A stretch of DNA of 64,000 bases from contig JAZGTN010000094.1 in NCBI GenBank assembly GCA_037783415.1, positions 2,480,001-2,544,000 on the forward strand, read 5' to 3'. The position numbers and the translations under genes were made by a program. The DNA is from Leptasterias polaris (taxonomy: Eukaryota > Echinodermata > Asteroidea > Forcipulatida > Asteriidae). The notes beneath the pieces are model-generated. The model was not told where the DNA came from. It saw only the letters and a list, made by a program, of their open reading frames with translations, and made no database searches. The first letter of the stretch is position 1; each line of letters begins with the position of its first letter. Positions 35,896 through 47,596 of the stretch are shown piece after piece.

Positions 35896-38800
35896 TTATT
35901 TCTTCACCTTATTGCGTACATATTCCTTCTGCTCCTCATTCAATCCAAAGTTGTCGATCTCAACCTCAAGGTTCTTAGTCATCCCGAATCCTCCCATGTA
36001 GCCGTTGAGGCGGGCAGAAACGTGTGACGTGATCACCTCCTTTGGGCTGAGGGCAAGACTCTTTAGAAGGCCCTGGTGCTGGCGAAGCATGTACTTTTGG
36101 TGGTAACTAGTGAAAGGTTGAAAAGATAACTTTAATTCTCTAACTCTCGGTAGCATTTTCCAGCAAGTTGATCAACCATTTGTGTATGGTGGCACAACTG
36201 TGTACAGAGGTAAATGTATGTGTTTTGTGCAGATATGTTCACCCCATGATATCATACTAAAGTCTTGCATATTTTATCAATCATTCAAAACCCTATTGAA
36301 TGGTCGGTCAGTAAAAGGATTAGTTGGAGGATTTAGCATATACATGGACTAACACAAATTGTGATGATGCTAAAAATCACATTTGTATTTGTATTTGGAC
36401 AATTTTCAATGTCGTAAAGTTTAAGCATTGGTAACAAAATGATTTCAGAAAGTCAGTGTTAATATCCAGGGCTCTTTTACTGTTTATGACAAGTTGATGC
36501 ATGTACCCCCCCCCCCCCAAATAAAATAAAACATAACAGGAAATAGGCTGCAGTGTTGTGGTCAAAAGGCGTGCAACTGCAGTTTGTCACAAAATGAGAA
36601 CATTTTTCAGCACACCACAGCAATAATTTGTACTGTGGTTTATTCATTTTCAGTGGCACAGCCTGATAAATCGGCTAACAATTACACGCCTGGGTCCATA
36701 CGATCATGTGTATTGTATAGAGAAACACTAATGAATACTGTTTCTTAGTAAAAAAAGGGCCATTTTCTCTTTCAGTTCCAGTTCAGCTGTACTGAACTGA
36801 AAATAAACGAAAAAGTTTGCTGTATCCAAGTAAAGGTTTGAACTCACTCCTCTGCATTGTAGAAGGTCTCTGCTTTCTTGATTCGCGTCTGGATCTTACG
36901 GGACACCTTGGATTGATGCTCTTCCAGTGTCTTCTCTGACAATGCTTTCTGTTCGTCATTGTGAAAGAAGATGGCGGACATGTACTGACGGCTTGTACAG
37001 GCTGTGCTGTCATGGTTGTTCCAGAAGATTGTCAGAAGGGTCTCATAGCTTGTTTGCTGCGGGTCAAAGTCAATATCTATGGTCTCCGTGTGGTCACCAC
37101 TGTGAAGCAGAAGTTAAACAAATTATGCTGTTAATGTAGATTTTAGGCTTTGTAGATTGTGGATAGGGGCTTAAATCTCAAGAAAAAACCACAAGGGCTA
37201 AATTTCACAGAGTTGCTCAAGCACTGAATATTGCTTAACAATTTGCTGCTAAGCAAAATGAGCAGGACACCAGTCACTGGTGGTACATACATGTGAAAAG
37301 GTATTTTGGCTGGTAACCTTAGTCTGGTAAGCATATTTTTGTTGTGCTTAGCTACTTTTTGTGCTAAGAAGCTTCATGAAATTGTGCCCTGCAGGTATTG
37401 TCGCTCAGAACTTTCACTAGACTGAAATAGTTTGTACAAGACCTAATGTCTTTCTTTTTACACTAGCTGAACGTATGGAAATAACAAGCTAAAGTATACA
37501 ATTATGTGTTAGGAAAAAAAGACTGCAGGACTTGTTGGGTTGTGAGGGCCAGTGGTCCATCGGGTAGTTTTAAGCACTTTCGATCAATGGGTTCAAATAT
37601 TTTACTGGTATCCAAATGTAGTGTGTCATCTCATAAATCGCTGAATCATGTACAAATGTATATTAGATATGATGCAACATTTCTTTGAAAGAGAACGACT
37701 TTGAACACTGGCAGGCAATTACTGGCAGTCAGATTTGTGTAGTTTTTTTCTGTTGACAACTATGAGCAAGTTCGAGTGCGCACATTTAGTCGACCAGTGA
37801 TTGACCACTGACTAGCAACGTACATGCACAGCAACGTACATGCACAGTGACGTACTCAAGCGAATGACTCGTTTGGAAATCTAGTCAACAATCGGCACGG
37901 TATTGAAATTTTCCATTGCCTTCTTCAGCATTTTTGCTAAAGTGTCACTGGTTCCCTTCTGCGCTTTACACATGTTAGCATGGAACGAGGCTATCGGTAT
38001 CAGGACCACGGAAGAAACCATGGTGCTGAGGCTGGTTCCAAATGGTCGACCACAGTAGTCAACCAATGGTCGACCAGCCTGGGTTCGAGTCAAAATAGTT
38101 TACCTTTAGTTAACCATGGTGCGCACTCGAACTTGCTCTAATATATTAATGTTACTAAGAAGCACTTACAGGCTATGGTATGTAGGAGAACTCTTAGATC
38201 CTCCAGTGAACCCAACCCTGGTATGGATTATCCCCTTAGCGCAGCCAAACTGCGCCTCGGGGAACCAAAATCAGCTAAGCGCAAAAGTGGCCTTCTCTGT
38301 CGGCATGTCTGGCTCTTTACTTGGCATCGTGGAGCGTGGCAACTTTGGGAGAACAAAAAACAGATCTATACAAAAATATGACTGAGAGGGATCACCATAA
38401 GGGGACGACACTTTTTATTTCAAATATCAAGTAATAATTATCCACAAGTTTTTTTTTCTTGACATTGTCCCTGTACTTTGCATGCTGTGCAGGATGTAAG
38501 CCTTAGTTAATTATTTGTACATGTACATCTGGCATTTTCTGACGAACTCTCATGTGATGATGTGGGTTTGTTTCCTTCCTCCTCAATTAGGCCTATTCCA
38601 AGAACAGTTTTAACGAAAAATGAACCTAAAGTTAACACAAATCCTATTTACATTTTTGTACCATTGCAAACAAGCAACAATTAAACTTTTAAAAATAAAA
38701 TAATAGTTTTTTAATACAATCTCACATTCTCATCCTCAGTAATGAAAACTTTGGCACATTTCATGCCTTTGCTTACTGCAGAATTCCGCGGTCGGTAAGC

Positions 38801-39176
38801 AGAGCCATAAAACTTATTTTCAAAAAACCCAACAACACAGAAACAGACAATTTCAATAGCCATTAAAAAACAAAATACACATTGATTTTAACACAAATAA
38901 TTAATTAAAATAAGTCTCTCTACTGTCTGACATTGACAGACCATACACTGTGTATCAACATTTGCTACACTCAGGCACTGAAATATCTCCATGTCAACCT
39001 AAATCAGACTTCAATTTTAATTTACTTACCGAGTCCGCAACTCCCATAAGATTACTGAAACTCTGGAATGGAAAAAACGAACTCCCTTTGAAGGAGGAAG
39101 TAGAAAAATACCTTGGCCTGGCACAGCCCCGGAAAGCTACAAAACCGACGTAGCGGATACTTCCCAACACCGTCAT
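35896..39176 (-). CDS. msrA: Selenocysteine-containing peptide methionine-S-sulfoxide reductase (MsrA)
   Basis: Four exons on the minus strand: 39176-39030, 38342-38170, 37099-36848 and 36106-35896, in frame for 260 residues if the TGA at 38273-38271 is read as selenocysteine (residue 73). MsrA reduces methionine-S-sulfoxide in proteins. The family motif GCFWxxE appears as S-Sec-FWFPE, with the catalytic Glu at 78. Then come TRVGFTGGSKSSPTYHSL, GDHTETIDIDFDP, FWNNHDST and EDYHQKYMLRQH, all MsrA hallmarks. The GND loop before QYMSAIFF is shortened, and no C-terminal resolving cysteine is present; other cysteines are C18, C83 and C141. Exon 1 encodes an Arg/Ser/Phe-rich leader (RPRYFSTSSFK), probably mitochondrial targeting. 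Exon 1 is joined by frame and splice sites only; translation could also start at ATG 38327. A SECIS lies at 34817-34904. Confidence 0.9.
36506..36518. repeat. Poly-C tract (13 C)
   Basis: Short C homopolymer in msrA intron 3. Confidence 0.9.
37200..37392 (-). repeat. Dispersed repeat D, copy 1
   Basis: On the minus strand: TTTCATGAAGCTTCTTAGCA...AGCACAACAAAAATATGC, CAGACTAAGGTTACCAGCC, then TGCTTAGCAGCAAATTG. Related pieces lie at 40727-40800 and 42060-42190 on the plus strand (TTTCATAAA..GCTTAGCA..GGTTACCAG). No ORF; it lies in msrA intron 2. Confidence 0.6.
37764..38138. mobile_element. Inverted-repeat MITE in msrA intron 2 (375 bp)
   Basis: Perfect 20-bp termini GAGCAAGTTCGAGTGCGCAC and GTGCGCACTCGAACTTGCTC. 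The interior repeats GGTCGACCA boxes and a 16-bp direct repeat CAGCAACGTACATGCA. It ends 31 bases before the donor side of exon 2. No coding sequence. Confidence 0.8.
38271..38273 (-). other. In-frame UGA read as selenocysteine
   Basis: The only in-frame stop inside msrA. It sits between ALS and FWFPE, at the position of the catalytic cysteine, with the conserved frame continuing on both sides. Confidence 0.88.
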
Positions 39177-41112
39177 ACATGGACAGAGTTGAAAAATTTA
39201 TTGTTGTTCTTCTTGTTAACAATGATATGCAGTTTTATTATGCTGGCAGGAAAAGGGTCAAGTGTACTTCTCTATCTGCGCTCCTATTTTTCTGTTTTGT
39301 AAGCTATTTTTCTGTGCGTAACGTGTAGTTAGTGTAAACCCAAACTACGGAAGCCGCCACGGTCCATGTACTTCTACGGTGAAATAGTGAACCAACTTCG
39401 TTTGCATGTCTTTTCCGCCAGTTTCTAACCATTTTTGTTTTCGAAATATCTGTGCAGAAATTATCAAGTTATTTGTATAACTTCCACAGATTATGCTATT
39501 TTTTTATCTTTTTTAACAAGGTCAATTTGGGGGCTACAAAATTAATGAAACCCGGGTTCCATGAAACAATTGTTACACAAATTGTTTTTTTTACATTATA
39601 TGCACACCAACAAGAGAGTTCTTCCTGATGATTGTTTATTATATTGTTGTCTCCCTTACTTTAATGTATGCATATTCTGTGGGGAGTTCGAAAGTTCAAA
39701 AATGTCATCTTTTTATTTGAAGGTTTCCAGTCTTTACAATGTGTCAATGACTAACCAATTCATTCCCATATAGCTTCCCCATGAAGCCTTCATAATGAAA
39801 CAATCTAAAAGAACACAACTTAGTTATAGGACCATTGGAAACTGAAATAATTGACACCTTGAAACCAAAAGTTAATAAGTACTTTCTGTAAAACTTCCTG
39901 AAGCGCAACATTTATTTCATCACATCAAAAATACACAAGGTAATCACAATGTATCCCTGTAAATAAAATACACAGAAGATAGCAAGACTTACAAACAATT
40001 AGGCACTTTTTTTAAAGGTTAAAACTAAGCTTGACCCTTTCTTTTTCATGCTTTTCCAAGCTAAAAAAACACATTCTAACACAATGCCCCCCAAAAAGAT
40101 TGACTTTAGATGGAACACAAAACTTAGTATTTTCTAAGCAGGCAACCGCCCAGCCCAGCTGGTTACATAGAATTGCGTTGAAACTTCTGCAAAAAAGTAG
40201 AGCATATAGTGCACAAAAGAATAAACAACATTATCACTGCTTTTAGATTGAATTTAGGTTGAACCCGATTTAGGAATACATGCTTTCAGTTGATATATGT
40301 TGAAATAAGTAGATACAAGGAAGTATAGATAAGTTTTAAACAAAATTAAAGAAGTATCTAAACAAATATATAGTTGTTTGAAACTACAACTGATACTCGT
40401 GAACCACATCTTTTTGCAGTGAAACTGCAACTAGTCTTTTTTACAGAAAGAACTTCGTCTTTGGTGTCAAATAAACCATCTTAACTGAGGTAAAAACACG
40501 TTCCTTTCCTTGCAAACGAGGAAATTATTGCCTTAGAAACAAGTAAATATTTTTCCTACCTACACAAATTTATGAAAAACTTCACCAAAATTAAGATAAA
40601 AGTCAATATTATTTGTTAGCTTTGTAAAAATCTGTCAACGGTTTTAAAATAACCCTCTGTACTGAATTCTAGAAATTGCTTTGCATGATTTAATACTGAT
40701 TGCATGAAGAAAAGATGTGGCCATTTTCATAAAGGTGCTAAGCATACTAATGACAAATGTTGCTTAGCACAAAAAGGCTACCAGGCAATACATTCACTGG
40801 CTCCCTCCAAATCTGTTTAGTGATATTTTCCGCTTAAAAGCTATGATAATGGGTAATAATTCTCCCCATGCAATCTTGTTCTGGTTTGGAATAAGCATTA
40901 AACCGAGGGCCTTGTCACAACAGGCAATTAACTAACCCCGAGTGCATTAAAAAATAAACACTTCTGTTCTACAAGAGATATTTTTGTAACAGTATCCCAG
41001 GAAATTGTTTTGTGAACATCTAAATGACAATGTTATTTCTTCTTTGAGATTGCCTGGAACTGGTGTCCTTGTCAATTGCTGGTATGACACAGCCCTGGGC
41101 AGTATTGCCTTA
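39177..41112. other. msrA upstream region and ctsz 3' UTR
   Basis: The msrA promoter should lie in 39177-39400, where TACGGAAGCCGCCACGGTCC is the only CpG-bearing stretch. A minus-strand AATAAA at 39911-39916 is a candidate end for the ctsz transcript, giving a 1.2-kb 3' UTR. 40727-40800 is a fragment of dispersed repeat D. No other gene seen. Confidence 0.45.
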
Positions 41113-44100
41113 TTAAGCGATGATATCAGCATAGGAACAATCAGTTTCAATACCCAGGTTGTATTGGTTTCCCACACCATTCTTGTATGTGCTTGTGACA
41201 GTCCGGTACCAGCCAGATTCTCCCTGAGAAAAAAATGTGAAAGTTTGTTAATGGGAGTGTATCTAAATACAAACCAGCACGTGGCGTGTCGTGGCCGAGC
41301 GGTCTAGGTCACCGGACCTAAGCTCTGGTGTAGTCAGCAGCAGAGTGTGGGTTCGATACCCGGTCATGACACTTGTGCCCCTGAGCAAGGCACTTAACCA
41401 TAATTGCTTCGAAAAAGTTGGGAAGGTAGTGCATTCTGCTCTACCAGACAGGCTCCTAGTGGATGATACCCATGCCTACATCCTTAAGAACTGTGAAGGG
41501 GGTAACCCTGTTTCAGCCCCAGTAGTAGGAGGCAACGTGCCCCTGGTGTCAATTGATTTGGGTCGATAGCCCAAATCAGTTATGTGTAGCCCTCACCTTG
41601 AAGTGGCCGTCCGTGGCCTTGTGAGTAAGGCGATATCTCATTTAAAAAAAACAAAAAAAAACACACATGGCATAGCTTTAATAAAAATAGGTCACATGTG
41701 GTTTGTAATGACCAGGGCCGCACATCATAAAGCCTGTAAGATGACATTTTCTGCATACGGAGCGGTCGTTAGCAGAATTTCTATTCCACAAACACTGCAC
41801 ATAACACAATAAGCAAAGCAAAAAGCACATTAATTTGCCGGCGAATTCTGAAAGCAGTTGAGTGACACACGATGCACACACGCTGTCAAATCTCCTCGAA
41901 ATTTGCTAACCAGTTAACAGTTTTATTAAATTGGGCCCAGGGTAAGACTATGGAAGTCTTGCATATATTCAAAGGGTCACTTAAAGTGTGCCAATTTGTT
42001 TCCGTCACATGTTAAAGCTATGTACCAAGGTTCCCAACAGCTTATGTGCAAGACTTAGTCAGTTTCATAAATCTATTAAGCACACAAATGTGCTTAGCAA
42101 AGATTGCTCAGCAAAAACAGGTTACCAGACCAAATCCAATGTGTTCTGTATTTTTTGTGACCAGTATCCCACTTATTGTTTCATAGCAATTAATTTTTGA
42201 GCAAATTTTACAGCTGAAAAGCTTCAAAACGATGGTCTAAGACTTAGACAAGAAGAGATACTCATGATTTCAAATAAATGTGACAATAATTGAAATAATT
42301 GCCGAGAGTTTGTTCTCCCCGCTATAGACGATGTGACCTGTGACATCACATGTTTACAAAAGAGCCACAGAGCCTGGACTTCCTGCAGGCACATTTGTAC
42401 ACAGCTCAATGGAAGAAAACAACAAATCTTATGTTTTGTGAAGATTGCACTGTCTGATTTTTCTCAACTTTTGATATGAAGAAAGGGGGGGACATCTCAA
42501 AAGCTGTACAGCTGTTGCTTTTGTAAATTTTGAATTTATGTGAAAATTATGACAGAAAATGTAAATTTTCCCATATAGCCTGTGAAGTATCTTGCCCGGC
42601 AGGAAACGCTTTAGAATGTACAAGGTCACCACTCTGTAAACAAATGTAACATGGTCTATATCAACTCAATACTTACCCAAGGTTGACCCCATGAGTTACG
42701 AACAACCCAGAACTCCACTCCGTTCTCATCCACTCCCCATCCTGCTACAGCAATAGCATGGTTCAACTGATGGGAAAACAACATGTCAATATTATTACTT
42801 AATCCATTAGTTTTATTGTCATCATCAAAAACACTGTAGCGTATGTACAGGATTCTTGATAAATCCAATAGCCTTCCTGAATCCTCCATGAAATGAACCA
42901 TCAGAATCCCTCAGTAAATGGTAAACTCAGCTTGTAATCCTCTTGCATTTGATAAGATTAGTGTTCCTGGCCCTGTTCTGAGCATTGGGGTCTATGCAGC
43001 GTGGAGTCCGTAAAAACAAAGTAAAACAAGAGTACTCTTTTTGACGGGGAGGGAAAACTAATGCTAAGAAGGAATACTACATTATACAGTTTCAATCACA
43101 ATGTGGTAGTTCAAAACTAAGAAAGGACAAGGAAGAGACATTGCAAGAACTGATGCTAAGCAACTCAGTTTTGTCTTAGTTAAGTCATATGCAGCTTGAT
43201 CAACTTGAATCCAGGAATGCAAGCCCCTTGGGACTACTGTAAAGAAAAGTCCTTACCGATGGACTAGGTATGTACTGTGAGTAAACAATTCCACCTTGGA
43301 ATTTCTCAAGCTCTGCAGTGGCTTCAATTGCACAGCTACAAGAAAGAAAAAACATTTCCTGTTAAACCCACCTTTACATACTGATTACATTGAAACTCAA
43401 TACAAAATGCAAATGGTAACGTTGTACAGGCATAGTTTCAATATTGAGGCCCCTTGCACTGACGGCTGCAGTCTACCCACACAGCCTGCCATTTTGGGAG
43501 TCAAAATACATGTAAAGATCTTGTTCGCGCCGAACAGCACACGTGGCACCTAAAAATGCACCCTCCATTGTAAAAAATTTGACTCCCACAGTGGGAAAAC
43601 CAGTTGGGTTGGTCCAACACCAAAGCATGTAAAGTAGATTTGCACACACAAAGAAAAGATTCATAAACTATGTCTAAAACTAAGAAGACACCAATATGAT
43701 TTGGTATTGCACTTTACTGCACTTTTATGTATGATAAGTGTATACTGAGGCCGTATCTGAATTGGGGGCTACGACTATGACTAGATTGCCGCGTCATCAT
43801 GTGGTGAAGTATAGGATGTCTTTAGCAACTCCCTTAGAAAAAAACGAATCCGTAGCTGTAGTCACCAAATCTAATACAGCCTAATTAAGTGCGTTCCGAG
43901 TCCTGCAAAACAAAACAACACCCAAACCACAAGAACTTTGGGTAGGATTTGGACCTACTACATTTTGCATTCCAGAAAGACTATTTTACCGTACCTGATT
44001 GGTCCATTTTTATAGATTTCTTTCATCATCTGATCTCGGCCGGTGATTCTACCGAAGTCTCCCACCATCCAGCGGGTGTAATTCTTCTCAGGGATGACGA

Positions 44101-47100
44101 AGCAGTCTCCGAAAGTTGAACAAGTACCGCACTGGTTGAAGGGAGTGCAATCTGTAAGCAGTACAATTCAAAGTTTAACTATACACAGCATTGCTACATG
44201 AAATAACATCAAACTCTTTCCCTAGTTTTCCAATGTTGTTTTTTTTCAGTACTGGACAGTCAACCAACAGGCTCACCAATCTCATTATTGACCGATGATA
44301 TGACATTTTTACAAGAACCCTTTGTAATTTACTTGCTGCGTGTATCAATTAATATTACAAATACCATCTACAAGTCATTCATCAGACCCAACTTGGAATA
44401 TTGCAGTCCAGTTTGGGGAACAGCAGCAAAATCAAAACTGGAGATCCTTGACAGACTCCAAAACAAAGCTGTGGTTTCCATTCCACCAAATCTTCATGCA
44501 GAGCTCGGTATCCAACCCCTTAGCCACCGAAGACGAGTAGCTGGCCTAACAGTTTTCAAAAAAATTCAGTTCTCTCTTTTACCCCATCCACTTGACTGTC
44601 TCAAACTTCCTCTAAAAACAGCACGCCGCTTTACTAGGCAATCATGTACACAACATCAAGATACTGTCATCATCCCCAAATCACGCACGTCTCAACATCA
44701 GAGATCCTTCATATCATCCTGTGCCAGGCTTTGGAACTCACTACCTGCTTCTGTCGTTGTAGCCCAATCAGCCCAGTCTTTCAAGTCCAGGATTCATAAT
44801 ATCCTTATGAACATGCCCCCTGCTCAGAACTTATGAACTCTAGCTGTAGTTTATTACTATTAGCTTTTTGTTCGCTTGAGTAAGGTTTAAAAAAAAAAAA
44901 AAAAAAAAAAGTTCATATTCCGCTCGTTAAAACCACTCTCTCTCAACATTTTATTACGTTCTCAGGCCCTGTTAACTGGAACAGTCTCCCTGTATCACTT
45001 TGTAAATGTAAAACACTCGCTCTTTTCAAACAAAAACTGAAATATGCTTTAATCCACCAGCCGTTTCAGTAAACTCTTTAACTATTTTTTACTGTTACTG
45101 GAACCCCTCCCCCCCCCACTGAATTATATCTCATCTTACTATTGTTGCTAGCCGTCGACGTACACGTAAACACACACTGTAACTGTTACTTGTTGTACTT
45201 GTTGTAGGTGTTATTTTGTTTATTCGTCTATTGTAAAGCTGTTTTGTTTCGTTTTGTAGGCTGTTCCTTGACAAGCCCCGCTTTTTGGAACGTGCCTCCA
45301 CATTCATATATAATTGACTGTACTTTTTGATGATGACATGTGGAAATAAACGTTGCTTTGAATTGAATTGAATTGAATAAATAAATAATCTTGACAGTTG
45401 AATGGTACAATTTCATTCCTGGCTTAACAAATAGATCCTTTGCATATATAATGTCACACTCTCAAACAGGGCCCTCACTGAGGCGACAAAAGGAAGCAGT
45501 TCACCTCAGCGTAGACAGCAGTGTTGCGCATTACGCAAAGGGGTCTTCAGAGAGATGGATACAGCTCTTTCACTAAACAAAAGAAAGTGAGGTTGCCCCC
45601 CCAACAGGCAAACAAAGTATGATACCAATAGCAAGCATTGCTCATTTACAAATCCTTGCGTTCAGGCCAATAAGACACAACGTGGTTGACTAATGAATAT
45701 GGCAAATTCTAAACAGGGTTGCATGTTGTGTTGCACGTTGCTGAAAGATGCTGATGGGCATCTGGGAAGGTTGGGAGTCAAAAGAGGTAGAGTTGGTAAA
45801 ACTTTGTGTCAGAAACAACGAGGACTTGCTTACTCTGATTCTTAGCCTGGTAGTTGTTGCAGGTTTCATCTGGGATACCCTTTGAGTGAGCGTAACGGTA
45901 GACCCCCATAGCATCACCACCTTTACAGCTACCAGCATCGCCGCAGTCTATGACATTCTGGGCAGACAAGTAGGCAGATGGCCATGCACTCTTTCGATTG
46001 ATGTTGATGCGATCTGAAAGATCCAGAAAAAAACACAAACTAAATCAGCTTCCTCATTCCTATGGTGAGATTCCTTTTAGTTTTTATAAATTGTAAAAGT
46101 CTCTTAAAAGCTCTCCCAACCATCTATCAACAGCGCCCCCATGACATGGGTCTTGCTCTGCCCCGCACCACACCAAAAAAAAAAACACCACAAGGCAACA
46201 ATCCAAATGGTAGAAATTTACTCACATTTTGTAATGGGATTTTAACCTTTATCAGACTTTTGGGAGCATGTTTTCAGTTGTGATTGGTCAGTGCATTAAC
46301 AGGCAGAGCTTTATGGATTGGTCTATGATTTAAAATACAAATTCTGATTCCGAGGCTTGTTTCTTCATAACTCATCATACATCAACAGCTTTCAATGTGC
46401 TCCATTAAACACTGTGAAAATGTTTACAAATTAAATCCACTATGAATTCCAGAAGTCATTCAGAATTATCAACATTTCTAAACTTTGTGGAGTTTGTTTC
46501 AATTCATTTGTTACTTTACTACCATCCCCATTGCCATTTCAAAACATTTTTTCTTTCATTTTTTTAAAGTTTAAAATCAAGTATGCATTCCTTGTGATCA
46601 CTCTTTCCTTTTCCTACTTCATACTTTCTAACTCACCGGCTAATGAGCTTGTACTTGCCATGCACCAACAGCTTCCGCAGTACTGTGGTATATGTTGGTT
46701 GCGTGTCGCGCTGACATAGTTGACACCACTGATGTTGCGCCAGTCCCACTGAGTAGGAAGATCTGAAGTCTTGATGTCCAAGTGAGGTCTTGGATAAGTG
46801 CTGTATGGGAAATGATATTATGAGCACAATTAAGCTGATGTTTTAAAATAACCGAGTAAGACAAGACATTATGGGATGCAATCACAGACACTTCATCAGG
46901 TTAGAAAGGAACTAGCTCTCAGTTTTACATATAAAACATATATTAACTACAAAAGGCAAAAGGGAGTGGCATACCAGACATTGTTAAAGGGGGGGGGGGG
47001 CAAGTGGGAGCAAAGACATAACCAGGGGGGTAGTTATGTATCACTATCAAACCATTAATGTTTACATTTTTTCGGTCTCATTTGGGGGCAAGTAGCCCAC

Positions 47101-47596
47101 CTTGTTGGGCTGTTATGGCTCTCTTTTAGTTTTAACATTGGTCTTATAATATCTATGTTAAAAGAGAGCCATAAGTTAAACAGCCAAACAATGTGGACTA
47201 GGGGGCAGGGAGAGGGCAAAAGGAAGCCTAGTTAGTATGTAGTACTCTACTAGTAGAATTAGCCCATGGATTTGAAATTTGTTTTAATAAAATAAATCAA
47301 TCATTTAATATAGATTTAAATTTGAACATTATATTCCTTTTTACTAATTATATATTAAGATGAACAAACTAAATGGCTTTACAGTTTCTTTTAACTTGCG
47401 AACACAACGAATTCAAAGAAAAATCAATTATTGAATATTACACAAAGAAAAGTTACCTCACTCCTTTGACATTCTTGCCGAATTCAGGTTTATAACATGC
47501 ATGCTTCTTCCCCTGACGAAAATGTTTCTGTGCCGAAATGCAGCTTGCAAAAAGAAGCAATCCCAACAAGGAAAGTGTAACAATTTGCAACTCCAT
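41113..47596 (-). CDS. ctsz: Cathepsin Z (cathepsin X), lysosomal cysteine carboxypeptidase
   Basis: Seven exons on the minus strand: 47596-47457, 46800-46637, 46013-45834, 44151-43995, 43335-43257, 42766-42677 and 41223-41113. The frame is continuous for 306 residues (human CTSZ is 303). Residues 1-22 are a signal peptide. A very short propeptide follows with HACYKP, whose cysteine in the family blocks the active site reversibly. The papain fold begins [10 protein letters not shown]. The active site is QYCGSCW with nucleophile C91; HIPQ just before it is the cathepsin X mini-loop. Also [36 protein letters not shown], catalytic His in [10 protein letters not shown] (H243) and Asn in VRNSWG (N264). 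The enzyme removes single C-terminal residues in lysosomes. Antisense LINE pieces occupy intron 3 and a SINE lies just beyond exon 7's acceptor. Confidence 0.95.
41283..41640 (+). repeat. SINE E (tRNA-Leu-like head), copy 1
   Basis: Starts GTGTCGTGGCCGAGCGGTCT, with B box GGGTTCGATACC and closing CATGACAC, like a class II tRNA. The body follows: CCCCTGAGCAAGGCACTTAA, CCATAATTGCTTC. The body is shared with the reversed copies at 52896-53257 and 54793-55099, so this is a SINE rather than a tRNA gene. It ends in an A-rich tail near 41640, in ctsz intron 6. Confidence 0.85.
42060..42190 (+). repeat. Dispersed repeat D, copy 3
   Basis: TTTCATAAATCTATTAAGCA, TGTGCTTAGCAAAGATTGCT, then AACAGGTTACCAGACC. 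It resembles 37200-37392 (reverse) and 40727-40800. Confidence 0.6.
43746..43884. mobile_element. Small imperfect inverted-repeat element (139 bp)
   Basis: Left TGAGGCCGTATCTGAATTGG followed by GGGCTACGACTA; right TAGCTGTAGTCACCAAATCT followed by AATACAGCCTAA. The ends pair imperfectly over about 30 bases. It lies in ctsz intron 4. Confidence 0.55.
44288..44910 (+). pseudogene. LINE 3' fragment with reverse transcriptase thumb region
   Basis: A 182-codon frame (44288-44836) carries [30 protein letters not shown] and, near the end, [11 protein letters not shown]...FKSRIHNIL. These are the typical thumb and tail of LINE reverse transcriptases. It lacks the catalytic motifs and ends in a 22-base A run (44889-44910). 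5'-truncated and antisense to ctsz, in its intron 3. Unlike the LINE at 21650, it has a poly-A tail, so it is a different lineage. Confidence 0.8.
44911..45378 (+). mobile_element. Second LINE 3' end with TTGAA-repeat tail
   Basis: Directly after the poly-A of the previous element, one frame reads [25 protein letters not shown], again a LINE tail motif. A 3' UTR follows that ends in repeats of TTGAA/TGAAT (about 45357-45375). The tandem tail differs from its neighbour's poly-A, so two independent insertions abut. Confidence 0.7.

Noticed and set aside
38271..38327. msrA as a pseudogene because of the TGA
   Set aside because: Every other codon is open across four exons, splice sites are intact and a SECIS is present downstream.
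41283..41372. tRNA-Leu gene
   Set aside because: The head resembles a class II tRNA with B box and pairing ends, but it continues into a SINE body found in two other reverse copies.
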